Assembly (NCBI GenBank): GCA_905215645.1 | Contig: CAJMQS010000008.1 | Location: 10,888 to 74,887, forward strand | DNA length: 64,000 nucleotides | Reading direction: 5' to 3' | DNA from: an uncultured bacterium | GTDB taxonomy: Bacteria > Bacillota > Negativicutes > Acidaminococcales > Acidaminococcaceae | Shown here: one piece after another, positions 50,451-57,394 of the stretch | How positions within the stretch are numbered: position 1 is the first letter of the stretch | Layout: each line of letters starts with the position of its first letter | Position numbers and translations under genes: made by a program | Notes under the pieces: model-generated | What the model was told of the DNA's origin: nothing | The model's input: only the letters and a program-made list of their open reading frames with translations | Databases searched by the model: none

Positions 50451-51464
50451 TTACAGTTCCCGTCCCACCGCCGGCGCCAGGATCCGCAGGTCCTGCATCA
50501 ATTTGTCAAAATCCGGCAGGGAAAGGCTCTGGGCCCCGTCACACCAGGCGTGCTGGGGATCGTTGTGAGTCTCGATGATCAGGCCGTCCGCCCCTGCTGC
50601 GATGGCAGCCTTGGACATGGTGGGCACCATCCAGGCTTTCCCGGTGGCATGGCTGGGGTCCACGATCACCGGCAGATGGCTCAGCCGCTTCACTGCCTGT
50701 ACCGCAGAAAGGTCCAGTGTGTTCCGGGTGTAGGTTTCAAAGGTCCGGATGCCCCGTTCGCAGAGGATGACGTTCTCATTGCCTTCCGACATGATGTATT
50801 CCGCGCTCATGAGCCATTCTTCGATGGTAGCAGACAGTCCCCTCTTCAGGAGGATGGGTTTCTTCAGTTTCCCCAGTTCTTTCAGCAGGGTGAAGTTCTG
50901 CATATTCCGGGCCCCCACCTGGATCAGGTCCACTTTTTCCACAAATTCATCGATTTTGTCCGCGGACATGATTTCCGTCACAATGGGCAGATGATTGGCG
51001 TTCCCCGCCTGGCGGATCAGATCCAGTCCCTTGTCCCCCAGGCCCTGGAAAGAGTAAGGAGAAGTACGGGGTTTGAATGCCCCGCCCCGGAGCATGGCTG
51101 CCCCGCTCTTTTTCACAGAAGCGGCAATGGTATCCATCTGCTGCTGGCCTTCCACCGAACAGGGTCCGGCGATGACGACCAGCTTTTTGCCCCCCACTTT
51201 AACCCCGCTGACATCGATGATGGAATCATCCGGATGGAACATCCGATTGGCCCGTTTGAAGGGCTCCTGGACCCGCATGGCCTTATCCACCCATTCATTC
51301 ACCATGAAATCTTCCGGATCCAGTATGCTGGTATCCCCTACGATGCCCAGGACTTCCTGGTTTTCCCCGATGCTGTCATGGATGGTGAAGCCTCTCTGTT
51401 CCAGGCTCTTTCTCAGTTTTTCAGACGCTTCCTTGGGTGCACCTTTCTTCATTACGATGATCAT
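50451..51464 (-). CDS. aroF: 3-deoxy-7-phosphoheptulonate (DAHP) synthase, type I-beta
   Basis: First step of the shikimate pathway: PEP plus erythrose 4-phosphate. The 337-residue protein starts with a ferredoxin-like regulatory domain (MIIVMKKGAPKEASEKLRKS, about residues 1-70), as in Thermotoga-type enzymes. The barrel follows, with VVIAGPCSVEGQQQM, RGGAFKPRTSPYSFQG, LLKRGLSATIEEWL, VIVDPSHATGK and the metal-binding ETHNDPQ. GGAGG lies 7 bases before the ATG. It is the first gene of the aromatic operon and sits directly behind the attenuator at 51522-51550. Confidence 0.97.
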   Translation of the reverse strand: MIIVMKKGAPKEASEKLRKSLEQRGFTIHDSIGENQEVLGIVGDTSILDPEDFMVNEWVDKAMRVQEPFKRANRMFHPDDSIIDVSGVKVGGKKLVVIAGPCSVEGQQQMDTIAASVKKSGAAMLRGGAFKPRTSPYSFQGLGDKGLDLIRQAGNANHLPIVTEIMSADKIDEFVEKVDLIQVGARNMQNFTLLKELGKLKKPILLKRGLSATIEEWLMSAEYIMSEGNENVILCERGIRTFETYTRNTLDLSAVQAVKRLSHLPVIVDPSHATGKAWMVPTMSKAAIAAGADGLIIETHNDPQHAWCDGAQSLSLPDFDKLMQDLRILAPAVGREL

Positions 51465-51521
51465 GTCGTTTCCTCCTGTTCTTCTTTCCTACCATTCTAC
51501 ATTTGCAGATGCCCTCTGCAT

Positions 51522-51550
51522 AAAAAAAGCAGACTCGCAAGGAGTCTGCT
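51522..51550 (-). terminator. Attenuator terminator in front of aroF
   Basis: On the minus strand AGCAGACTC-CTTGC-GAGTCTGCT is a perfect 9-bp stem followed by TTTTTTTA. It lies 58 bases before the aroF start and 37 bases after the leader-peptide stop, with no gene between. It must be passed for the aro operon to be transcribed. Confidence 0.9.
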
Positions 51551-51554
51551 TTAC

Positions 51555-51584
51555 GGTTCAATGGGAACCTCCGGAAATCCGGAG
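51555..51584 (-). promoter_or_regulatory. Two small hairpins between leader stop and attenuator
   Basis: CTCCGG-ATTT-CCGGAG (51569-51584) and GGTTC-CCATT-GAACC (51555-51569) follow the leader stop codon and share one base at their junction. They are candidates for pause or anti-antiterminator helices. GTTCCC here is complementary to GGGAAC at leader codons 8-10. Confidence 0.55.
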
Positions 51585-51586
51585 CA

Positions 51587-51712
51587 TCAGTCTCTCTTCA
51601 CGGTGGGGTAAGTTTGCAGTTGATGGCAACCAAAATAACCAAAGCCAAAATAATAGCTCTGGGTAAAATAGAAGCCATATGCAGTTCCCCAGTTCATTGT
51701 GGAAAGAGTCAT
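51587..51712 (-). CDS. Aromatic-rich leader peptide of the aro operon
   Basis: A 41-codon ORF encoding MTLSTMNWGT, then AYGFYFTQSYYFGFGYF (residues 11-27), then a tail ending in TVKRD. Twelve of 41 residues are aromatic (six Tyr, five Phe, one Trp), and ten Tyr/Phe lie within residues 12-27. AGGCGG stands 7 bases before the first ATG (51712); a second in-frame ATG is at 51697. It lies downstream of a strong promoter and upstream of a terminator before aroF. The inferred role is sensing charged tRNA-Tyr and tRNA-Phe by ribosome stalling, which would control readthrough into the aromatic operon. Confidence 0.85.
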   Translation of the reverse strand: MTLSTMNWGTAYGFYFTQSYYFGFGYFGCHQLQTYPTVKRD

Positions 51713-51745
51713 GTTCAAACCGCCTTTATACATTGGAATGCGTAT

Positions 51746-51774
51746 ATAATACTCCTGTTTACAAAATCCGTCAA
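51746..51774 (-). promoter_or_regulatory. Promoter of the aro leader and operon
   Basis: TTGACG (-35, 51769-51774) and TATTAT (-10, 51746-51751) are exactly 17 bases apart on the minus strand. Transcription would start near 51739, giving a leader RNA of about 275 bases before aroF. An imperfect inverted repeat ATGGGGAA ... TTCCCAT (51774-51792) abuts the -35 box and could be an operator. Confidence 0.8.
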
Positions 51775-51834
51775 TGGGGAAATGATTCCCATGATGTTGA
51801 AACGAAAATGTGTATCGTTAGTTACAGGATTGTG

Positions 51835-52437
51835 TTATCTATCCAACACTACATCCAAATCTTCCAGGGCATGGCCCGTGGTATCAGCGAAACGCACCCG
51901 CAGGTTTCCGAACCGGGGCAGCTTTTTTTCAGGGATGGTCACTACATGTTCTTCGCTGAGGGCTTCGCTGCCATCATCCTGGACCCCGGAAGGATCTTGG
52001 ATCGCCAGGGTCACATTCAGCAGCCGGCCGAACAGTTCTGCCTTGGTGATGGCCATTTTCCCGTTCTGTCCATTGGTATCCATAGCCGCATAGAGCACCA
52101 GTTGGTTGGCATAGGATGCACCGGAATACCGGCGCCGGGTCTGGAGGACTTTTTCCTGCTGGGTGGTCAGCTTCTTGATGCTGGCCAGTTCCGGAGCATC
52201 CTGCCCCGCCTTGGGAGGGATGAATGCGGTGCAGACCAGGCCAGGGACCGCCTTTTCGCTGTCATGTTCCCAATCGGTATGGGCATCGGCAGCCTGATAA
52301 ATGACTTTGCCGTCTTTCACTACCCGTTCTGAAACAAAAAGTTCTCCGTCCGCCAATTTCGGCCGTTCTGCCGCATAGCCCGGCACGGCACAAAGGGCAG
52401 CCAGAAGGGCCACTGCCGCTGTTTTTTTCCACTGCAT
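51835..52437 (-). CDS. Small secreted protein of unknown function
   Basis: I recognise no family. The 200-residue protein starts MQWKKTAAVALLAALCAVPG with a signal peptide ending near YAA-ER (residue ~23), so it should reach the periplasm. The mature part is hydrophilic, with ELFVSERVVKDGKVIYQA, a Lys/Gln-rich helix around KKLTTQQEKVLQTRRRYSG, and a C-terminal beta-like region (RFGNLRVRFADTTGHALE). No cysteines are left after the signal. AAGGAG lies 8 bases before ATG 52437. It is monocistronic, with a promoter that carries a perfect palindrome. Confidence 0.8.
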   Translation of the reverse strand: MQWKKTAAVALLAALCAVPGYAAERPKLADGELFVSERVVKDGKVIYQAADAHTDWEHDSEKAVPGLVCTAFIPPKAGQDAPELASIKKLTTQQEKVLQTRRRYSGASYANQLVLYAAMDTNGQNGKMAITKAELFGRLLNVTLAIQDPSGVQDDGSEALSEEHVVTIPEKKLPRFGNLRVRFADTTGHALEDLDVVLDR

Positions 52438-52486
52438 ATCCTTCACTCCTTGTGGGTACCGAGGCACCCGGATTTTTCTCTTTCTT

Positions 52487-52515
52487 ATTATACACTGTTT
52501 TTGACTTGCAAGTCA
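52487..52515 (-). promoter_or_regulatory. Promoter with overlapping palindrome, secreted-protein gene
   Basis: On the minus strand TGACTT and a perfect TATAAT (52487-52492) are 17 bases apart. A perfect 14-base palindrome TGACTTGCAAGTCA (52502-52515) covers the -35 hexamer and part of the spacer, the position of a repressor site. Confidence 0.6.
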
Positions 52516-52550
52516 GTGGAAGTTTGAAAAGAAAGAGTGACTAAGTGGGT

Positions 52551-52690
52551 AAAGACGTCAGACCGGCCCTTCGGGCCTTTCAGAAGGCAGATATCAGCTT
52601 GCCCCGCGACAAGCAGATTGGACCTGCATCTAAATCGAACAAAGCTGACGTCTGACATCTCAAGGCCCGTCAGGGCCGTTTCTGACTTCT
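52551..52690. repeat. Iterated-word element (GACGTCAGAC type)
   Basis: GACGTCAGAC (52554-52563) faces TGACGTCTGAC (52646-52656). Each is followed by its own hairpin, CGGCCCTTCGGGCC-like on the left and GGCCCGTCAGGGCC on the right. The interior has no coding potential. It fills most of the 343-base gap between the secreted-protein gene and mrp. Confidence 0.6.
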
Positions 52691-52708
52691 TACTATAATG
52701 TAACCCGA

Positions 52709-52737
52709 TTGCATTCAGTTGATTTTTTTCCTATAAT
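52709..52737 (+). promoter_or_regulatory. Promoter of mrp
   Basis: TTGCAT and a perfect TATAAT 17 bases apart, 44 bases before the start codon. CTGTATACC (52755-52763) lies just downstream of the start of transcription. Confidence 0.75.
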
Positions 52738-52780
52738 AGGAAAAGGTTGATATCTGTATACCTTGAGGGAGGTTTTTTCA

Positions 52781-53628
52781 ATGAGCGAATGTGATCACTG
52801 CGATCATTCCCACTGCTCCGGCTGTGAATCCAATCCGAAGCAGAACCCGCAGGATGCGGCCATTGCCGATTTCCTGCAGCATGTCAAACATAAAATCGTC
52901 GTCATGAGCGGCAAAGGCGGCGTAGGCAAAAGCACGGTTTCCGTAGACCTGGCCCTGCTCCTCAGTGAACGGGGCTATCAGGTAGGTCTGATGGATGTGG
53001 ACCTCCACGGCCCCAGCGTGGCCGGCATGCTGGGCTATATGGACAAGCATGTCCAGGTGGAAGGAGAAAAGCTGGTCCCCTTCCGTTACAGTGACCATCT
53101 GGAATTTTTGTCTGCCCAGGGTTTCCTGGCCCAGCAGGACGATGCCCTGATCTGGCGGGGTCCCCTGAAAATAGGAGCCATCCGGCAGTTCATGAGCGAT
53201 ACCAAATGGGATCCCCTGGACTACCTGATCATCGACTGCCCTCCGGGCACCGGGGATGAACCTTTGACCGTGGTCCAGACCATCAAAGATGCAGAAGCCA
53301 TCATCGTGACCACCCCCAGAAAGTGGCCCTGGCCGATGTGCGGAAATCCCTGAGCTTCTGCCAGCTGGGTCATATCCCGGTCCGGGGCATCATCGAGAAC
53401 ATGAGCGGGTTCGTCTGCCCCCACTGCGGCCAGGAAGTAGACATCTTCAAAGCCGGCGGCGGCAAAGCCTTGGCAGAAGAAAAGGGGCTGCCCTTCCTGG
53501 GCCGTATCCCCATCGATCCCCAAGTGGTGGCTGCCGAAGATGCAGGGAATCCCCTGGAAAACATCAGCGAAGCCAGCCGCAAAGCCTTGAACAGCATTGT
53601 AGATAAGGTGGTTGAACAGGATCAGTAA
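52781..53628 (+). pseudogene. mrp: Mrp/NBP35-family iron-sulfur carrier ATPase with frameshift
   Basis: Mrp/ApbC proteins bind a shared 4Fe4S cluster and deliver it to target enzymes. The N-terminus is Cys-rich (CDHCDHSHCSGC), then comes the deviant Walker A GKGGVGKSTVS, VDLHGPSV and CPPGTGDEPLT. At 53313-53317 a run of five C where six are expected breaks the frame: the upstream frame ends at 53353. The frame from 53318 on continues with VALADVRKSLSFCQ, ENMSGFVCPHCGQ (the cluster-binding CxxC) and ends at 53628. Both halves are otherwise intact. A one-base sequencing error, a fresh mutation or -1 slippage at CCC would each explain it. GGGAGG precedes ATG 52781. Confidence 0.88.
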
Positions 53629-53668
53629 AAATAAAGAGGTTGTTGCAAGCGCAACAACCTCTTTATTT
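53629..53668. terminator. Bidirectional terminator between mrp and chromate transporter
   Basis: AATAAAGAGGTTGTTGC and GCAACAACCTCTTTATT pair perfectly over 17 bases around AAGC, with TTTTTT after. The stop codon of the chromate transporter lies within the right arm. Confidence 0.95.
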
Positions 53669-54199
53669 TTTCAGTCCCAATTTTCCCCAGAGCCCGACAA
53701 TCCCGGCGAAGATGACCAGTACTACGGGAGAAATGTCGGTGAACAGGTTGATTCCCAGGACCACCAGGAATACCCCGATGGTCAGCCAGTCCACGATGGC
53801 ACTCCTAGCCAGTTTGGAAACCGCGTTGAAGATCAGGATGCAGACACACACCCGGATCCCGGCAAAAGCATCTTTCACCGCCGGGTAATCTGCCAAATTG
53901 GCCAGCCCGGCAGCCAGGATTGAAATGATCACTAAGGACGGGAACACCACCCCCAGGGTGGCCACGATGCCCCCGATGATTCCCCGTTCCTTGTATCCGA
54001 TGAAGGTGGCCACGTTGACAGCAATGATGCCGGGAGTGCACTGTCCCACTGCATAATAATCCGTCAATTCTTCTTCTGTCGCCCAATGGTATCGTTCCAC
54101 GATATCCGACTGCAGGATGGGCAGCATGGCCATCCCTCCCCCAAAAGTCACGCCCCCGATCCGGGCAAAAACCACGAACAATTTCCATAACGATGGCAT
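53663..54199 (-). CDS. Chromate transporter family protein, single domain
   Basis: CHR-family membrane protein of 178 residues, i.e. one CHR domain instead of the fused two-domain ChrA. It has the FARIGGVTFGGGMAMLP signature, YYAVGQCTPGIIAVNVATFIGY, and a hydrophobic C-terminal half with about five helices. Single-domain CHR proteins usually occur as adjacent, complementary pairs; no second copy is found here. ATG at 54199 has GGAGG 8 bases upstream; a GTG at 54208 overlaps it. Real substrate may not be chromate. Confidence 0.9.
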   Translation of the reverse strand: MPSLWKLFVVFARIGGVTFGGGMAMLPILQSDIVERYHWATEEELTDYYAVGQCTPGIIAVNVATFIGYKERGIIGGIVATLGVVFPSLVIISILAAGLANLADYPAVKDAFAGIRVCVCILIFNAVSKLARSAIVDWLTIGVFLVVLGINLFTDISPVVLVIFAGIVGLWGKLGLKK

Positions 54200-54275
54200 T
54201 CTCTCCACCTCCCATGTTTTTTATTGTAGCGCATTTTCTCCAGAAAATTAAGTTTTTTTACCGGGGATTTGGACT

Positions 54276-54285
54276 TGGTATACTG
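54276..54285. promoter_or_regulatory. Candidate GntR-type operator 1
   Basis: TTGGTATACTG: TG followed by the GTATAC centre. FadR-subfamily GntR regulators such as UxuR bind TGGTATACCA-like sites. A GntR gene closes the operon at 60171. Confidence 0.4.
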
Positions 54286-54613
54286 TATATTATATTCTTC
54301 AGAATTTTTATATTTTTTTCTGGATCAATCTGTTAAAAATTGTATGAAATTGCGATAAAAAAATACACACTTTTATTTTCAATACGAAAAATAACTGTTT
54401 CTGTACGATTTTTATACTGTTTCCCACGGTACATTTATCGAATTTTATCTTCTTTTCCTTTTCATATAGTTCATATGTACATTTAATTTTATTATATTTT
54501 TTACATTTTTTTCATACAAATCCATTGACTTCCCATATTTATTGATTTAATCCCGTACATTATTGCATTCTTTTCCATTTTTCGGTATATTGATTCCAGA
54601 AAGTTGCATACAA

Positions 54614-54625
54614 CCTGTATACCAG
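54614..54625. promoter_or_regulatory. Candidate GntR-type operator 2
   Basis: CCTGTATACCAG, with the right half (GTATACCA) of the same motif, 28 bases upstream of the acnX start codon, a repressing position. Confidence 0.45.
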
Positions 54626-54652
54626 AAACATGAAAAAGGGAGGGAAAAATCC

Positions 54653-55858
54653 ATGGAATTAACACAGGATCAAAAAGATCTGTTGGAGGGCAAGTATGGA
54701 CAGGGAGCCCAGCTGGCTATGAAAGTCCAAGTTGCCATCGGGGAATCTTTCGGTGCCAAACGGATGGTCCCCATCACCCGGTCCCATGTGGCCCTGAGCA
54801 ACCAGGATGCAGACCTCTGGCTAGCAGAGAAAATGGTCAGCCTGGGTGCCAAATGCCGGGTACGCCCTACGGTGAACCCTGGCTTCTGTCTCAGCTACTT
54901 CAAAGCCCTGGGAACCATCACGGATGATGATTATGCCATGATGGAACGAACTGACAAGGCCTATCGGACCCTGGGTGCGGAACTGAGCTACAACTGTACC
55001 CCCTACATCGATACCAACGTCCCCCTGTTCGGAGAAATCTGCGCTTTCTCTGAATCCAGTGCCACCCCCTTTGTCAACGCCATCTGGGGTGCCCGTTCCA
55101 ACCGAGAAGGCGCCAACTCTGCCCTATTTGCTTCCATTACCGGTTATGTGCCGGAATATGGACTGCTCCTGGATGAGAACCGCTACGGGAACATCCTGGT
55201 GAATGTGGAAGCCGATATGACCTGTGATGCCGATTACCATATCCTGGGCATGTGCGGGAAAAAGATTGGCCATGGGATTCCCGTCTTCACCGGCCTCCCC
55301 AAGACCATTTCCAAGGAAGCCCTGCGGAACCTGGGTGCTGAACTGAATACTTCCGGCTGCTATGATATGTACCATATCCCCGGCTTCACTCCGGAAGCAC
55401 CGGATGTGGAAACGGCTTTCGGCGGAAAGGAACCGGAACGGGTGGTCACCATCACCAATGAAGACCTGGCGGAAGTCCTGGACGAAATCTCCGTGGATAC
55501 ACCCCGTCCCATCGATTTCGCCATGTTCGGCTGCCCCCATTTCACCCTGAACGAATGCCAATACATCGCCAAAAAGATCAATGGCCGCAAGCTGGCCATC
55601 CCCATGTGGATCCTGACGGGAGAACATGTGCTGGCCATGGCCAAACGGACTGGTATCTACGATCAGCTTGAACCCTACGGGGCCCATATCGTGCCGGACA
55701 CCTGCCCGGATCAGCCCTGCTGGCATTTCCTAAAGGGGAAGATCGGCATCACCGAATCCCCGAAATGTGCCTACTACCCACAGCGGCGGGGCATCCATTT
55801 CGTCATCCGCAATCTCGATACCTGCATCGAAGCAGCCCTGACCGGGGAGGTGAAATAA
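54653..55858 (+). CDS. Aconitase X, large catalytic subunit (DUF521)
   Basis: Aconitase-X proteins are aconitase-like hydro-lyases; known members dehydrate cis-3-hydroxy-L-proline or mevalonate 5-phosphate. The 401-residue protein matches the large subunit: KYGQGAQLAMKVQVAIGESF near the start, LSYNCTPYIDTNVPLFGE, FSESSATPFVNAIWGARSNR, and a late FGCPHFTLNE. Cys residues in CTPY and GCPH fit cluster ligands. ATG at 54653 has GGGAGGG upstream. The small subunit follows immediately. The associated TRAP transporter and dehydrogenase imply an imported small acid as substrate; which one is unknown. Confidence 0.92.
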   Translation: MELTQDQKDLLEGKYGQGAQLAMKVQVAIGESFGAKRMVPITRSHVALSNQDADLWLAEKMVSLGAKCRVRPTVNPGFCLSYFKALGTITDDDYAMMERTDKAYRTLGAELSYNCTPYIDTNVPLFGEICAFSESSATPFVNAIWGARSNREGANSALFASITGYVPEYGLLLDENRYGNILVNVEADMTCDADYHILGMCGKKIGHGIPVFTGLPKTISKEALRNLGAELNTSGCYDMYHIPGFTPEAPDVETAFGGKEPERVVTITNEDLAEVLDEISVDTPRPIDFAMFGCPHFTLNECQYIAKKINGRKLAIPMWILTGEHVLAMAKRTGIYDQLEPYGAHIVPDTCPDQPCWHFLKGKIGITESPKCAYYPQRRGIHFVIRNLDTCIEAALTGEVK

Positions 55859-56260
55859 ATGAAGACATTTACCTGTCATAAAATTTCCGATGGCAAAGCA
55901 GAAGGTCCGGCCATCGTTTCCACCGATGATGTGATGTTCTATCTGATCGATCCGAAAACAGGGACCGTCATCGAAAAAGAACATAGCCTGGAAGGCAAGA
56001 GCATTGCCGGGAAAATCATGATTTTCCCCAGCGGGAAGGGCAGCAGTGTGGTCCAGGCAGATGGGCTCTTCCAACTGATGAAACAGCACAACCAGCCCAA
56101 AGGGATGATCGTCCAGCGGCCGGATACGGTGCTGGTCACCAGCGCCATCCTCTTTGAGATTCCCATGGTGGATCAGGTGGATCCCGCCTTTTATCAGGAA
56201 GTGAAGGAAAACGATACCATCGAGATCGATGCGGATGCAGGTCTGGTAAAGATCCTGTAA
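55859..56260 (+). CDS. Aconitase X, small swivelling subunit (DUF126)
   Basis: The 133-residue protein is the swivelling domain that completes the aconitase-X active site. The motif IMIFPSGKGSSVVQADGLF (residues ~54-72) is the family signature, with the catalytic Ser in SGKGSS. Its ATG follows the large-subunit stop without a gap, so synthesis is coupled. In other organisms the two are fused. Confidence 0.93.
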   Translation: MKTFTCHKISDGKAEGPAIVSTDDVMFYLIDPKTGTVIEKEHSLEGKSIAGKIMIFPSGKGSSVVQADGLFQLMKQHNQPKGMIVQRPDTVLVTSAILFEIPMVDQVDPAFYQEVKENDTIEIDADAGLVKIL

Positions 56261-56299
56261 TCGACTCAGATTGTCCAGTTCATTAAAGGAGGCTTTACG

Positions 56300-57325
56300 A
56301 TGAAAAAATCCAAACTGTTTGTCCTGGCGATGACGGCTCTGATTTCTATCGGTGCGCTGACCGGCTGCGGCGGCGGCAGCGACAAGGGGGGCGGCGGCAA
56401 AGGTTCCGCTGTGACCCTGAAGATCGGCCACGTAGAACCGGAAGACCGCTCCACTCATAAAGCCCTGCTGAACTTCAAAAAGAACGTGGAAGAAAAATCC
56501 AAAGGCCGTCTGAAGATCGAGATCTATCCCAACGGTGCCCTGGGCGGAGACGTCCAGCTGATGGAAGCCGTCGCCACCGGTTCCCTGGATATGGCCCTCC
56601 CTTCTACCTCGGTCCTGACCACCTACAGCGATGAATTCGGCATCCTGGATATGCCTTACCTGTTCAAAGATGCGAAGTCCGCCTTTGCCGCTATGGATGG
56701 AGACGTAGGCAAACAGCTCTCTGAAAAGATCAAATCCAAGGGCATCGACATCCTGGGATACACCTACAATGGTCCTCGGAGCACCACCAGCAAAGTGAAA
56801 CCCATCGAAAAACCGGAAGATCTGAAAGGCCTGAAGATGAGAGTCATGGAAAGCCCGATCTTCATCGACTACTACAAGACCCTGGGAGCCAACCCCACTC
56901 CCATGAGCTTCACAGAACTGTACACTGGCCTGCAGCAGGGAACAGTGGAAGCCCAGGAAAACCCGCCTTCCCTGACTTTTGCCAACAAGTTCTATGAAGT
57001 CCAGAAGTATTCCAGCATCGACGAACACGTCCACAATTTCCTGGCCTTCATGATCAACGATGCCAAATTCAAATCCCTGAGCGCAGATGACCAGAAGCTC
57101 CTCCAGGATGAAGCCAAGAAATACGTGGATGAACAGCGGAAGATGGAACTGAAGGACAACGAAAAGGCCATCAAAGATCTGGAAACCATTGGCAAACTCC
57201 AGACCAACATCCTGACTGCAGACCAGAAGGCCGCTATGCGGAAAGCCCTGCAGCCCATGTATGACAAGTATGAAGCCAAATTCGGCAAAGCCATGTTCGA
57301 CCTCTGCGAAAAATACAACAAATAA
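56300..57325 (+). CDS. TRAP transporter substrate-binding protein (DctP)
   Basis: Extracytoplasmic binding protein of a tripartite TRAP carrier for organic acids. The 341-residue protein has a lipoprotein signal with lipobox LTGC (Cys 23) and a glycine-rich linker. The DctP fold follows: TLKIGHVEPEDRSTHKALLNF, IEIYPNGALGGDVQLMEAV, and the Arg in GLKMRVMESPIF that usually binds the carboxylate. The lipid anchor is expected on the outer face of the inner membrane. It follows the aconitase-X genes by 39 bases. Confidence 0.94.
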   Translation: MKKSKLFVLAMTALISIGALTGCGGGSDKGGGGKGSAVTLKIGHVEPEDRSTHKALLNFKKNVEEKSKGRLKIEIYPNGALGGDVQLMEAVATGSLDMALPSTSVLTTYSDEFGILDMPYLFKDAKSAFAAMDGDVGKQLSEKIKSKGIDILGYTYNGPRSTTSKVKPIEKPEDLKGLKMRVMESPIFIDYYKTLGANPTPMSFTELYTGLQQGTVEAQENPPSLTFANKFYEVQKYSSIDEHVHNFLAFMINDAKFKSLSADDQKLLQDEAKKYVDEQRKMELKDNEKAIKDLETIGKLQTNILTADQKAAMRKALQPMYDKYEAKFGKAMFDLCEKYNK

Positions 57326-57394
57326 GAGAGTCTGAGGATACAGGGGGAAACATATCTTTCCCCCTCTCCCCTTTTCTGCAAGAAAGGAGTGACT

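Larger units (their letters stand above)
54200..54652. other. 450-base A/T-rich control region upstream of acnX operon
   Basis: No gene. From about 54230 to 54600 the sequence is strikingly A/T-rich, with many T runs, unlike the rest of the window. Candidate GTATAC-centred sites lie at both ends (54276-54285, 54614-54625), and GTTGCATACAAC (54603-54614) is a small palindrome. Several -10-like TATAAT/TATACT sequences exist, so the promoter cannot be fixed by eye. Confidence 0.6.

Noticed and set aside
51465..51600. T-box riboswitch upstream of aroF
   Set aside because: No T-box sequence (GGTGGNACCGCG) or specifier-loop layout is visible; the leader ORF plus simple terminator explains the region better.
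53323..53628. Separate gene encoding a 101-residue protein after mrp
   Set aside because: It is the C-terminal half of Mrp in a shifted frame, without a ribosome site; treated as one broken gene.
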